Below, piece by piece: positions 12,851 through 25,236 of a DNA stretch of 64,000 nucleotides. The notes beneath the pieces were generated by a model. The model saw only the letters and a program-made list of their open reading frames with translations, was not told the DNA's origin and made no database searches. The DNA is from Aquila chrysaetos chrysaetos. Its lineage: Eukaryota > Chordata > Aves > Accipitriformes > Accipitridae. The translations under genes and the position numbers were made by a program. Numbering within the stretch: the stretch's first letter is position 1; the number at the start of each line of letters is the position of its first letter. The stretch covers positions 22,280,214 through 22,344,213 of the forward strand of contig NC_044006.1 of NCBI RefSeq assembly GCF_900496995.4. The letters run 5' to 3'.

Positions 12851-14763
12851 CAGTTCCCTTGGGTATTTCTGTCTGTGCATGGTGGGTGCAGGGGGAAGGC
12901 GCCTTCAAAGGGAAAATGTAGTAAAAGCAAACACGGTGCCCTTTGCCATCGCTGGCTATCGGCAGCACTGGGCCATCCCCCACAGACATCTTCACCGAAA
13001 ATCCTTGCAGCAGAGGGGAGGCAGCACTGCTTCCTCTCTCCCAGCCATGGGGACTGCAGAGCAGGGGCGACAGGCAGGACAGGGGCAGCCAGGTGAAGGA
13101 CGGGGGCAGTTCACAGATACAGGGTAATTGCAAATCTCTTCCACTGACGTTAGTATAAATGCTCAAAGTGAAAAACCATACTGATTATTCAGAAGATAAA
13201 ACCCGAAACATTTCCGTTTCTCTAAGTGTAAAGTACAGAGGCTGAACTCACCGGTGTGGGGTTTTATACGTCTTTAACATAACACATATCACACAGAGGA
13301 AAATGCATTGACTGTGCACTGCTATGGGGTGAGGACCTTGCCTGTGACTTGGCCTTGCAACACAAGCTAAGGTAAGTACTGCCGACATATATGTGTGTAG
13401 GTATGCCCACTTCTTAAAAACCTGTGATGTAAGGACATTTTTTTTGGCACTTTTTCAGACACAGCGTTGGATTATGGAGGGGAACTTGACATACCTGCTG
13501 GGCAGAAGCAGCTCCGAGGACGTGTCGGTGAGTCACTGTCCGCTGGGCTGCTGCCCTGCGAGCCAAGGCCAGTAGCACATCTGAGGGGTCCAGTTTTGCC
13601 TATGGGGATACATAGTACTGGTAGGGATGACAGGGGTTTAGAAGAAATCAGTGTGATTGTTGTTCCCTGAAAAAAAAACATTGAGTGAAAATATCTTTGC
13701 CTGATGAGACTGTGCTTGTGGAAGAAGGCTGTCCTCAAGGGCAAGAATAGTGCTAGGAGTGTCCTATGGAGGACATGCTGACCAGGAGATGTGCTGCCAC
13801 CCATCTTCTTTAGTAGTTTGCTGTCACAGGTGCTGCCCAGGGATGCGGTGGTTGCTCCTGGGAGGCTGTAAGGGGCTGGGGAGCAGGGAAGGGGCACATC
13901 GCTGCTGCTGGTGCATCCTGACAGGTGCCAGGAGAGCAGAGCCACTGGTGTTGAAAGGAAAACCAGCCATCCCTGTTAGGAGAGTAAAGTCTTGGTGGGC
14001 ATGAGCTGCTGGCAGCAGCAGTTTGTGCTGGCACAGGCTGAGAGGGCAAAGCTCCTGCTGGGGAGGAGGGAGGAAGGGGCAGAAAGCTCCGTCTGCTCTT
14101 TGGGAAGTTTCCCCTCGGGCCAGAGCTGCCACCACCGATCTCACCTGGGGTGGAGAGAGCGTGCAACGTGCAGCACCCACTGATGACCTGTACGTGCTGG
14201 TGCCTTTACAGCTGAAAACCTGCTTGAACTGTGCAGGAATCCTCTGCAAAAGTAACTTGTCCCATGATGGGCTGTTTCTGGCACTCAGCTAACTGGAAAT
14301 GCAGCTTTTAGGAGATGAGCGTTTACGTGTCAATTCCTCCCTGAGCCCTGCTCCCTTTCTCCTTTCTGAAGGAAATGTGGAATAGGACCCCAAAACCTAT
14401 GTTGGGGGCTCTCAGCCCCCTGGCCATACCCATTTGGTTGCTGGTTTGGGGATGCTCACTGTCTCTGGCCCCGGTGCCCCACCTGGACTGCAGGCACAGG
14501 GCTCAGTACCCCGCATGGAGCCAGCAAGGGGATACTGGTAACCTCTGGTTTACCACCACAGCTCATTTTCCTTGATCTCTTCTGCCTCTCTGGTGCAAGA
14601 ACCTCATCCCAGATCTTGCAGGGGAGGACTGGTCACTCATGTTCATTCCTCATTTGCATCCTCCAACACAGGTGAGGCACAGCTGTTTTGTCCTCATGCA
14701 GCTTGGTGTGAGCTGACTTGTGCCTAGTATATTACTAAGAGGGTAATTTGGGATTTGGGCCTC
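12851..14763. other. Upstream region of the CCR8-like gene
   Basis: No coding exon is recognisable. A 5' non-coding exon of the chemokine receptor probably lies here or further left, because chemokine receptor genes usually have one, but I cannot place it from sequence alone. Confidence 0.4.
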
Positions 14764-15867
14764 ATGAACTTCATTGTCCTTGAACAGGTGGGTTACACGT
14801 CACCAACATCTAACTCCTCTGCAGCCTATGAATACGCCTTCTTCTACCCAGAACTGGACATCAGCTGTGATCTTGAAAATATTCCAGCATTTGCATCTAC
14901 CTTTTTTCCAGTGCTGTACTCCCTACTGTTTGTGACCGGCCTTGTAGGAAATGCTTTGGTCATCTGGGTCCTAACAGTCTTCAAGAAAGTCAGGGCCATG
15001 ACTGACGTGTATCTGCTGAACCTCGCCATCTCTGACCTCCTCTTTGTTTTCTCCCTCCCCTTCTTGGTTCAGTACTCCATCATGAGCCAGTGGACTTTTG
15101 GAAATACGATGTGTAAAATCATCAGCTCAGCTTACTTCATTGGTTTCTACAGCAGCGCCTTCTTCATAACCATCATGAGCATCGACAGGTACTTGGCCAT
15201 TGTCCAGTCCATCTATGCTCTACAGGTTCGGACAGCTGCCCATGGGATTATCACCAGCCTGGTCCTTTGGGCAGTCGCCATTTTAGCATCAGCACCAGAC
15301 TTAATTTTTTTCCAGGAAATGGATGACAATAACCAGACTAAGTGCATCCCTCACTATCCTGACAGCAACAATGGCTGGAAGACTTTCAGTAATTTTGAAG
15401 TTAATGTCCTGGGGTGGCTGATCCCTGTTGTTGTCCTCATTTTTTGCTACCACAGCATCTTGAAAAACCTGCAGAAGTGCCATACTCAGAACAAGTACAA
15501 AGCAATGAAACTGGTTTTTATTGTTGTCATTGTGTTCTTCCTCTTCTGGACCCCCGTCAACATTGTGCTTTTTCTGGACTCTCTGAGGAACATGTACATC
15601 ATTGACGACTGCCAGACAAGCCAAAGGCTAGACCTAGCCATGGAGCTGGCTGAGGCACTCTCCTTCGTCCACTGCTGTCTCAACCCAGTCATCTATGCCT
15701 TCGTGGGTGAGAAGTTCAAGAAGCATCTCCACGAAGCTTTCAGAAAATACACACGTTTTCTGTTGATCTGCAAAGACTACAGTGCTATCGATGGGCGCAG
15801 CCTGGACAAGCACTCCTCTCTGCGTGTGACGTCCTCACAGTCGTCTTTTGTTGGCACTGTCTTGTAG
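14764..15867 (+). CDS. CCR8: CC chemokine receptor 8-like GPCR
   Basis: A seven-transmembrane chemokine receptor in one uninterrupted exon, 367 aa if the ATG at 14764 is used. Using that numbering: a Tyr/Glu-rich N-terminus with an N-S-S sequon and Cys35; TM1 Asn63; the Cys117-Cys194 pair of the first and second extracellular loops; DRYLAIV at 141-147 for G-protein coupling; WTP in TM6 near 262; Cys283 in the third loop; NPVIYAF in TM7 near 307; and a Ser-rich tail suited to GRK phosphorylation. The second-loop/TM5 region (WKTFSNFEVNVLG) and the FVGEKFKKHL helix resemble CCR8 more than CCR4 or CX3CR1. The position beside SLC25A38 also fits CCR8, which in mammals binds CCL1 on T cells; the bird ligand is not known to me. 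A possible splice acceptor (AACAG at 14783-14787) lies within the first codons, so the true N-terminus may come from an upstream exon. Confidence 0.87.
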   Translation: MNFIVLEQVGYTSPTSNSSAAYEYAFFYPELDISCDLENIPAFASTFFPVLYSLLFVTGLVGNALVIWVLTVFKKVRAMTDVYLLNLAISDLLFVFSLPFLVQYSIMSQWTFGNTMCKIISSAYFIGFYSSAFFITIMSIDRYLAIVQSIYALQVRTAAHGIITSLVLWAVAILASAPDLIFFQEMDDNNQTKCIPHYPDSNNGWKTFSNFEVNVLGWLIPVVVLIFCYHSILKNLQKCHTQNKYKAMKLVFIVVIVFFLFWTPVNIVLFLDSLRNMYIIDDCQTSQRLDLAMELAEALSFVHCCLNPVIYAFVGEKFKKHLHEAFRKYTRFLLICKDYSAIDGRSLDKHSSLRVTSSQSSFVGTVL

Positions 15868-18800
15868 AGCTACAAGTCAAAAACTTTCATCCCGAACAGG
15901 TGACCTGAAGTTGAGAAATCCTTCCAGCAGGGCATCCACAGGGATGCACTGTTTGGGCAGCCTTTTAGGACAGGAAAAGTGGAAGCAGCTGCTTGAGCTT
16001 GCTTTTATCATGGTTGCCTTTGAGGGTCTTACTTTTTAATGTCTTTTCTAGCATCTTCCTCCCTTTCCCTTTGCATGTCCTGCCCTGCCTGCTTTGTGAA
16101 AGGGAGGCTAAAATTACCAGCAGACTCCCGCACTGCCCGAGCATCACAGAGAGGTGCCTTAGAAATATTTCCCCCACCTCAGATTCAGTATTGAAAGGAA
16201 CTGTTTATGTTTCTGAACTCAGGCCACTTGGCTGCTCCTTCCCTTGTCTCAGCAGAGCAGATTGGCTTTGTAGACAGCGACAGGGCTCACAGCAGGAGTG
16301 GTAACCTGCTCTTTGGAGGGAAACAGTGCCCAAGTTTAAGGCATCATGCCAGGGCCTGGCTCCCAGTTGACAAATCTGAACAAGGTTTCCAGCCCAGAAA
16401 GAGCTTAGTGAGTGAATAATTAGATAAGCAACAAAGAAATAAATGTTATGCATGTGTTTTGTTGAAATTAACGTGGAGGAATATCTAGGTATGATCCTGA
16501 CTCCCCATCTGCTACCAGGGTTTACAGCTCCGGGGCTGGAAGGGTTTGGAAGCTGTAAACTAGAAACGACACCGTGGGTGTCAAGAAAAAACCCTTATGG
16601 GAATGAACGAGTGCCCTAGGCATGAGTGGAGAAATAGTTACCAGAAAAAAAAGGCTGAAGAGTGGAAAAAATACCGAGTGTGAGCTGAGAGAGCAGTAAA
16701 AGTCATATGTCAAAGCTTCCTGTGGACCTGCTGGCTGGTAAGCTGTGGGCCAGGGCAGTGGCTGCTCTCAGCAGAGCCCTGACCCGCTGGCCGAGGGGCT
16801 GGTTGTTCTGTGGGTGCCTGAAACAGGATGGAGAGAGACACAAACAGACGTAATACACCAAGCATCCTGGAACTCAGGTGGTAGCTAAAGTGGATGGCAC
16901 TGGCTGGTTTGAGTGGCCAGAGGCTCCAGAGATGCCTAAAACCCAGATGACGCTCACACTTCCCCATGAGGGAACTTTCTGAACACTTCAAGCAACTGAT
17001 GTGCCAGTATCGTTGCTGCTCAACTGGGGTTGACCTCCTAGTTACTGTTCCAACCTGGTAACTGTGAATGACTGGTTTATATGTGAATGGTTACCTATGC
17101 ATATAGATGTACATTACATACATGCACATCTGTGTATATATACACAAATATATACACATACATATATGTGCACATATATATATCTCTCTTTTTATATATA
17201 CAAATACTGATAGATAAATGCAATGGTGTCCTGAAGCTTTTAGTCTTGATCTATTTCTCCCTACAAGATATACTGAAGTTTTATAATAAAGATACTGCAT
17301 GCAGTGTAATTGCACAGTCCTTGCACCTGAGGAACCTATTTCATCATTAATTCTTTCAGCTCGTGCATTTTCTTCTGTCCTGGGCAGTTCTACAAAACTG
17401 AAAATCCCTCCAGCTGCCTCTTCTCTCCCTCCTCTCCCTCCCTCCCTCTTCTTCCTTCCCTGGGGAAAAAAGAAGTGGGAAGTAAATTATCTTTTATTCT
17501 AGAAATTTAATTTCCTATAAGAGTCTGCCCTTGTAGTGTTTCCACACATACTGAGTACCCTTGGGCTTACTTCCTAGAGTAGAGCACAACAAAACACAAA
17601 ATACAATCCTTTTAAACCACTGATCTTCTTTGGATAGGATTTACTATTTTAATGTGTACTCATATTTGCAATCTGCAAGGTACAATCCTTTGCAAGAACG
17701 GGCCATAACAGAAGGTGTGTAAGAAATACATGCTGCCTCACGTAGGCCATGACACACATTCTCCAAACCATAAAGCAAAGACTATGACCAGAGGAAAAGG
17801 TTCAGCTGCTGCCTAGATCCCAGGAACAGGATTGCAGCCAGGTGCAGCAGTACAGCTCCTGCCTTTTGGATGCCTTACCACCCTTGGGCAACCAGGCTTT
17901 TTTTGTATATGCAAACACTCAGGTGCTCTAGAAGAGGATTCACAAAAATTCAGGACAAAGCCAAAGGGTGGTGGGCAGGAGGACAGCACCAGCTATCTCC
18001 TGTGCAGATTCACAGCATGAGCCCTCTAGATCAGACCTCGCTGAGCTGAAGCACAAGAGATAGGAACAATTTCTGCAGCCCTGTCCTGCAGCCTTTGTGT
18101 GAGTGCTTTGGGACAAGTGCTGGAGCCCATTTGCCCCAGCTGACAAGAGGGTGGCCTTTCCCTGGCACTGCGGAGCATCTCTGCTAGGGGATATCTCCCT
18201 CTTTTCAGAGGTTTCATTGATTGCTGTTGCGTAGCTGTTGGAGTGAGGCTATGACCCAGGGCTTCCCCACAAGGGCTGTAACGCTGCGCATGACGGTAGC
18301 ATAAATGTGCAGAGCCTCCTTTGCAAAGTCTTTCACTTCTCTAGTTCTTATGAGAGTCTAAAGGGCATCTTCCCCCTCTTGCTGCCTCAGCACCACTTGC
18401 AAACCTTTCCAGTGAGGAGGCAGGAGATGCTATCTGCGGCTCAAAGGATTTCCTGCCAGAGGCAGCTGCCTTCCTCCATCACAGCAGCAACACCAGGAGC
18501 TCTGAGCTGGACCTGACCTCAACTTCTCGTCACAGCCCAACTGCTTCAACCTGCTACTACTGCCTTCCTGTGCAAAGGGAGAAGGTGAGACGACATCCAG
18601 AGGCTCCATGGCTGGCAGGACCTGCCCTGTGTCGTTGTGGGCAGCCAGGAGCATCCCTGCAGGTCTCAGAGCTCCTTTCCTTTCTGAAGGGAAAAGCCTG
18701 GGAGCAGTCTGCTGCCCTGCCAGTGTCTGTGAGGGCACTGAGAGCACAGCAGAGCAGGAGGCATCTTCCTGTGTCTGTGTAAGCTGCTGGGCAGCTTGAG

Positions 18801-21378
18801 GGTAATGCCAAATTTTAGGGTCATCCCAAGAACTGGGAGCACAAGAAGCACCCAGCTGCTAAGGCTAGACCATCCTGCACAGACCCCATGCCTGTTCACC
18901 TGCTTGCATAAAAAGTACCCACCACAGTTGTTATATTGGTCCTGCTCCTATCTTTATATCCTGATCTTGCTTTTTCTTTTTGCTGAGATGATGCAGGTTA
19001 AAGAGGATTCAGGATGATGTTGGCACATTAAACAGTCAGATATTCTCTTGTTCTGGCCTCAGCATGTCATATTAAAACAGAGACCAGAGTAATTGATACC
19101 CACATTCAAACTTAAACTTAAAATACATACTTGTTTTCTTTTGATTTATTGGTGTTATTTGCACCAAAGGGTCCCTTCTACAGGGTCTCTGTTAGAAAGA
19201 TGGAGTCCTTGTCTGATGCCACCCATGATGCTCTGCATGTTTGGATGGAAAGGCACTGACAGGCTGGAGCATTCCAGTGGCATCACTGGGGCTCGTCTTG
19301 CACAAATGTCAGTCGCTGCACTGTACAAACCTGTGCAGCACTTGTAGAGAGAGAAAGGGTATGTTTAAGGACCCACACTGTTAAGCTACACCAGCAAAAA
19401 GTGGGATATATGAGGACATGCTAGCTTACAGTGTTGCTAGATCCCTCGGGAAATAGTGTGAAGTGGGACCTGGCGGATTCTTCCACATCTCTCAGCTCTG
19501 AGCTGCAGGACTGCCACTTTAGCACAGGGAATGACAGTCTCAGCATCTTGTTCCAAACCGGCATCCCGGAGTACGAAACTAGTCCATATCTGGCTTTTTC
19601 TGGCATTATTCTGAAGCCTCCTTCCCAAGGCAACACAGAGACAACGCTAATTAAATCCTTGGCAGGATCTCTGGCTTTCAAGTCACTTGTTCAGGCCACT
19701 GCATGCAGTCTGGGGATGAGGACGGAAACTTCTGCCTTGATCCTTTCCGGAGGAGTCCTCACAGCCAGCAGCACAACTCTGCCTCTTTCTGCTGTGGTAA
19801 CATCCAGCTACAACTGGAGGTCAGAACCAGTCAAAAGTTTCACAAGGGAAAAAAAAAGAAAGGTTAATGAAGGGTATTTGTGTCCTGCACCTCTCTTAGC
19901 TGAAAGATGCTCCTGCACAGCGATTGGCCTGCATTAGCATGCACAAAACTCCCCAAGCCCCTGGTAATTGTATTGTGTCCAGGGTAATCCTGTTTTATTT
20001 TCAGCGTCTTGAAAACACTGATTTAGTATACCAGTTCTGACACACCATGGAAGTTACTAACTGTGCCAGGAGAGGATCCAGAAAGGATCATGACAGAAAA
20101 AAAAATGAGCATGACTTTAGGTATTCTGTCCAGATGTAAAAAAGGTTTGGGAAATTGAAAGAGAATTATATCCTTAGTCTGAATATGCCAATTTTATCTG
20201 TAACATGCAGGCTGCCATGCATTTTTCGTTAATATTTGTACGTCAAAGGCAGCAAGTAATGCTGAGCAAAGCAAAGCTGCTGCTGTACTACACCAGTTTT
20301 GACATACAGCTTCCGAGCAGTGTGCTTCTGCGTGTCTGTGCCCTTCTGCATAAATCTATTTCTGCTGACTTAGCTGAAATGCCGAAATGTACAGAGCCAG
20401 GTCACAGAAATCCCCACCTCAGAATAGCAGTAGCAGGATTTGGGTTCCCCCAGCCTCTGCTGATGAGTGCATTTGCTGGGGCCTTGTCCCGACACAACAC
20501 CACTCTCATCACATGGCCGGGACTGTCCACATGCGTCTGGTGTGCTTTCCAGCAGTCTTTGTGGCCAGTGGAACCCTGGCATGAGCAGCTGGGTCAGACT
20601 TACCACGTAGGATGAGATATACATAAGAGAAGAGTACTACCAAGCAAACACAATGTCTGCTGTGTTACCCCAGTAAATACTGGTTTTCTTCATCATACTC
20701 TGGTATCCACATAGACTTCCCACTAATGTTAACGAATGTGCGACATATGCATGCATGTCTACATCACCGAGATGCTTACCCCTTTCTTCACCTGGCACTC
20801 TCTGAGGATGTTCAGTCTCAGTCTCCATAGTCCTCCATGTGCTTGGGTTTAGAGAAGGTAAAGCACACAAGTTTTGAAAGAAATGGGCACTTAAGCACCA
20901 CAACCAGCTGAGGTTTTCACATCACATCTGTCCACCATTAGCTGCCCAGGTAACCCTGTTTGTCCTAGAGGATCCTGCAGCACAGGTTCAGGAACAAGTC
21001 TATCGTGCCTTCAGCAGTCCATTTTTTTCTCCTTTTTCTACAGAAAAAAAACCCAAACCAGGCTGTTAACTGATGAAGTGCAGCAAGGCAGTCATTCCTC
21101 AAAGCCCTAACCGTTTGCTGACCCATACTTGGAGATAAATGTGATCTTTCTAAAAAACGTGAGCATAGTGCCCAGGGGTGTGCTGCACATGTGAAATGAT
21201 CTGCAGGAGTAAAGCATGGCCAAGCTTCAGCTCTGCCAAAGGGAGTGGGCACACCAAGAAACAGACTAGATCAGAGGGTTTCTGCTCATCTCTCCATTTC
21301 CTAACAGCTCAGCAGCACATGCATAAGCTCCTCTTTTGTTTCAAAGACACCATGGTCCTCTGTCGTGGAGGAACAGCC
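15868..21378. other. CCR8-like 3' region and spacer, no recognised gene
   Basis: The receptor 3' UTR begins here; an AATAAA lies at about 16437-16442, which is a plausible polyadenylation signal. The remainder is non-coding apart from an unmatched 168-codon open frame on plus at 19431-19937. No exon chain is seen. Confidence 0.45.
17092..17212 (+). repeat. AT-rich microsatellite (TA / CACATA type)
   Basis: Imperfect alternating TA, CA and ATAC units over about 120 bp. Confidence 0.85.
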
Positions 21379-22512
21379 TGTCCTGGCTTTGGCTGGGATA
21401 GAGTCAATTTTCTTCCTAGTAGCTGGTATAGTGTTATGTCTTGGATTCAGTATGAGAACAATGTTGATAACACACTGATGTTTTTCAGTTGTTGCTAAGT
21501 AGTACTTAGGATAAGTCAAGGATTTTTCAGCATCTCATGCCCAGCCAGCAAGAAAGCTAGAGGGGCACAAGAAGCTGGGAGGGCACACAGCCAGGGCAGC
21601 TGACCCAAACTGGCCAAAGGGGTATTCCATACCATGTGATGTCATGCATGTATATAAACTCAGGGGAGTTGGCCTGGGGGGATCACTGCTCAGGAACTAA
21701 CTGGGCATCAGTTGGCGAGTGGTGAGCAATTGCATTGTGCATCACTTGTTTTGTATATTCCAATTCTTTTATTATTATTGTCATTTTATTATTGTTATTA
21801 TTATCATTATTAGTTTCTTCCTTTCTGTTCTGTTAAACTGTTCTTATCTCAGTCCACAAGTTTCACCTTTTTCCTTCCAATTCTGCGGTGACCCTGGCTG
21901 GACACCAGATGCCCACCCAAGCCGCTCTATCACTCCCCCTCTTCAACTGGACAGGGGAGAGAAAATATAATGAAAGGATCATGGGTCGAGATAAGGACAG
22001 TTTAATAAAGCAAAAGCAAAGGTCGCGTGCAAAAGCAAAGGAAAATAAAAGATTCTATTCTCTACTTCCCATCAGCAGGCGATGTCTGGCCACTCCCTGG
22101 GAAGCGGGGCTTCAGTACCCATAGTGGTTGCTCCAGAAGACAAATGTAAATAATGAATGCCCCCCCTTCCATCTCCCTTTACTTAGCTTTTATAGCTGAG
22201 CTGACATCATATGGTATGGAATATCCATTTGGTCAGTTTGGGTCAGCTGTCCTGGCTGTGTCCCCTCCCAAGATCTTGCCCAGCCCCAGCCTGCTGGTGA
22301 GGGGTGGGGGGGACCATTGGAGAGACAGCCTTGATGCTGTGCAAGCACTGCTCAGCAATAGCCAAAACACTGGTGTGTTATCAACACCTTTCTAGCTACC
22401 AATACAGAGCACAGCACTATGAGGGCTGCTACGGGGAGAATTAACTCCACCTCAGCCAGACCCAATACAGATTGTCTCCCCCATCCCACTGGGTTGGGGT
22501 GGAGTGAGTGAG
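21379..22512 (+). mobile_element. ERVL-type LTR, plus strand, interrupted by a second LTR
   Basis: It starts TGTCCTGGCTTTGGCTGGGA and is clearly related to the LTR at 26036-26603: both have the GGATAAGT(T/C)AAGGATTTTTCAG segment, the ATTCCATACCA segment and an (ATT)n stretch. The element is split at 21883/22470 by a minus-strand LTR. The 3' end is truncated after GAGTGAGTGAG near 22512, because the terminal segment seen in the other copy is missing. It contains no coding sequence. Confidence 0.85.
21884..22469 (-). mobile_element. Minus-strand LTR nested in the 21379 LTR
   Basis: Runs TG...CA on either strand. Read on the minus strand it begins TGTATTGGGTCTGGCTG and ends at the block CCAGGGTCACCGCA. 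The host LTR sequence resumes directly after it (the CTCCCCCATCCCACTGG segment). The flanking pentamers AATTC (21879-21883) and GATTG (22470-22474) look like a decayed 5-bp target duplication. No internal retroviral sequence is present, so this is a solo LTR of 586 bp. Confidence 0.8.
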
Positions 22513-23061
22513 ATGAATGATGATCTAAAGGGAAATACCCATTTTAGCCCCTATCTCTTGACCCAGCACCCAGCCCAGGCAAAGGATTGTGCAGGACTTG
22601 GTGGACCAGCAGCTGTCTGGGCAGGTTTCAGTCCTTCAGGAGGGCCACACAATGCTGGCGCTTTCTGCATGTTGAAGGAGCACATCTGACACCTGCCTCT
22701 GGGATGGATGCTGCCAGACTGGATGCAAATCCTTGATGAATTCTATCACAGAGGATGAGAGGAGATTTCATTTGGGATCCTCAGAAAATGTGCGTCTTTC
22801 CCAGCAGCAGGGGATTGATGCAATGTGCTGTATTCCTGGGCCAGTGACAGGCCGTGGCTTGTTGCCACCAACTAAAGTGAAATCAAACACAATTTGGTTA
22901 AAGACGTACATGTCAACAGGTTCTCTTGACTTCATGACTAAAGCCGTGCTGAAGCAGTATCTCCATTATCTATTTCTAAGTTAACAGCAGCAGACAACTA
23001 TTGGACCAGCACCCAGCAAATATGCAACACACACAAACAGGCATGCATCAAGTACAGCAAT
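22513..23061. other. Spacer before the right inverted-repeat arm
   Basis: Nothing recognisable. The last bases run into the right arm, where the match to the left arm begins abruptly at 23062. Confidence 0.5.
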
Positions 23062-25236
23062 CCTACACAGGAATTTGGCCCCTTAGGCAGTTCTGTACCT
23101 CTCATCTCCGAAATAGCGATGACAGGCTGCCCGAGCACAAAGAACAATCAGCCCCAGCAGCACCAAGACTGCTGGGAAGCTGTGAAATGCCCAGGCATCT
23201 CCCAGTGCAGCAGGGAGAGAGGCTCACAAGCCACCCTGCGTGGTCGCTGGGACTGAGGGTGACACCTGGGCCACTCACACCACAGACACCATGCTCGGGG
23301 AAGGCGTTTCAGCGAGCCTGAGCGAGAGAGGAGCAGGCTGCCTGCGGCATTTGCGCAGAGCCTGTGGCAGGACATCCTCTGGTGCCTGCGCTGGCTGGCG
23401 CAGACACAGCAGCACAAAGCGCCCTCGGAGCCACTGCTGCTCCCTGGACCCACGGCACGGGTGGCTTCATGAGCCTTCCTGGGGTCAGGCTTTGTCCCCA
23501 GCCGGAGATGCCAAAGGGCACCTCTGCTTGCAGCTCACCGAGCTCCACCCCAGGCTCTTCCTATGGGGGAAGCAGTGACCAGAGGAGACGAGACGTCAAC
23601 AGGCATCAGTGACAGCAGTGGCACAGGCCGCTGGCACCTTGCGCGCAGGGGAGAGACAAGGCCAAATGCCACTCTCAGGGAGACCTTGGCTGTGCCCTGC
23701 ATGGCAGCGGGAAGCCCTGTCTGAGGGGAGCCCAGGAACCATGCAAATTTTCCACCAGCCCAGGAGGGAAGGCGGCCAGTGTCCCCCCACATTCAAAGAG
23801 TGGTGTCAGAGGGAGAGGAGGAGGAGCAGGAGCAGGAGGAGGAGGAGGAGGAGGAGGAGGCAGGTGCCCACAGGGAGCAGAGAGGGCTGCAGCTGTCCCT
23901 GGGTAGCCACCCTGCAGGTAGGACAGTGCCTGGGTGCAGGTGCCGTTCCTGCTGGCAGCGTGCCCCAGCCCTGGATGGAATGCCCCGCTCTCGCCTGCCC
24001 ACTCCTCGACCTCGTAGGCGCACTTATGGTGTTACAGTGGAGGGAGAATGTGAGTAGCTGCGTGAGATAAACACAACCTGTTTCTTCTGGATGAGGCTTC
24101 AGCAGAAAAGTACCTACAGGCACTGCAGAGCCAAACCCTCCCAGTTACAGCAGGGTCCTTCTCTGCAGCATGGCAGCACATGTCCCCCTGGGGATCCTTT
24201 TAGCTTGGGTCAAGAGCTGGAAAACGCCTTTCTTAACTCATAACCACAAATTTGGCACCTTCAGCATCCGAGGGGTGCTCGGCCGCAGTGGCGCAGAGAG
24301 AGGGGTGGTGCTGGGTGCAAACACACCCACCAGCTTCAGCTCTGCCTCTTAGGGCTCTCCGGCAGCACCTTTCCTGCAGTGGTGTCAAGGCCATTTGCTA
24401 ATCTGCCCAACACACATCAGGACATCGCCTTGTCCATGTGCTCTGGTGTGCCCACACCACTGTGCACCACGAGCCACATCCGTGCCTCTGTCACATGGGA
24501 GTGTGTGTGTGTGCAGTGTGCCAGGGTCTCCCTGTTTGTAACTGGGGTGAGGCTGGTCCCTGGTGCTGGGCGGCCACAGTGACTTGCGGATTCCTGTGGG
24601 ATCCTCCTGTGGAAGATGTCCTCATGGCACAAGGCGTGCAAGGCATGTGGTCCACCTCCCTGGTCACGGCCAGATTGATTGCATCAGTGTCACCCCAGGG
24701 GTGATGCTTGTCAGACTGCCATTCAGACCTGCTGTGGAGAGGTGTCCGCTCCATGGCCCCAGCCCTGTTGGCTCTGACATGGTGGTGGGCTTGTTGACCA
24801 GTACTGTCACTGGAAATGATCTTGGGGGCGGGGGGTCTCTCCTGCACTGGCAGTGCCTCGAAGCAGTGTTTGGCTCTGCAGAGAGGCTTGCGTTCTTCAG
24901 CAGAGTCAGTAACACTTTGCCTTTCAGTTCCTGTCTCTCAGCAACTGGGAAATCTGGGACCGTGATAAGACCACAGTGTGAGGCATGGGGGCAGAAGGGA
25001 CCATGGGTTCAGACAGAGTTGTCCTACACCTAAAGCCAACAGTGCCTGCACGCCCCAGCTGCAGCCACCCCTGAGCAGGGACCAGTCCGGATGTGGATCA
25101 TGCAGGTAATTTTTGCCTCCCCACCTTTTTAAGGAAGAATAGGTATCTCCCACCGGTGGCTCCTTGCATCTCTCCAGGACAGTGACATGAAGGGAGGAGG
25201 CTCCCTCTGCTGGGTTTTCCTGCAGAAGTGAGGCAC
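23062..25236 (-). repeat. Right arm of the 2,175-bp inverted repeat
   Basis: Reverse complement of 9788-11962 with no mismatch seen in the stretches I compared. It contains the (GAG)n purine tract at 23811-23860. On the plus strand this gives a Glu-rich open frame of 92 codons at 23779-24057, followed by a good donor-like site (CTGCAG/GTAGGA near 23918), but I found no matching acceptor chain or family. Beyond 25236 weak similarity to the reverse complement of the left flank continues for about 45 bases. Confidence 0.97.

Noticed and set aside
14755-14763. Alternative receptor start three codons upstream
   Set aside because: The codon at 14755 is TTG, not ATG. The first ATG is at 14764.
9788-25236. 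Giant DNA transposon with 2.2-kb terminal inverted repeats
   Set aside because: No transposase, integrase or polymerase lies between the arms, only a host receptor and LTRs, and I see no target duplication at the outer ends.
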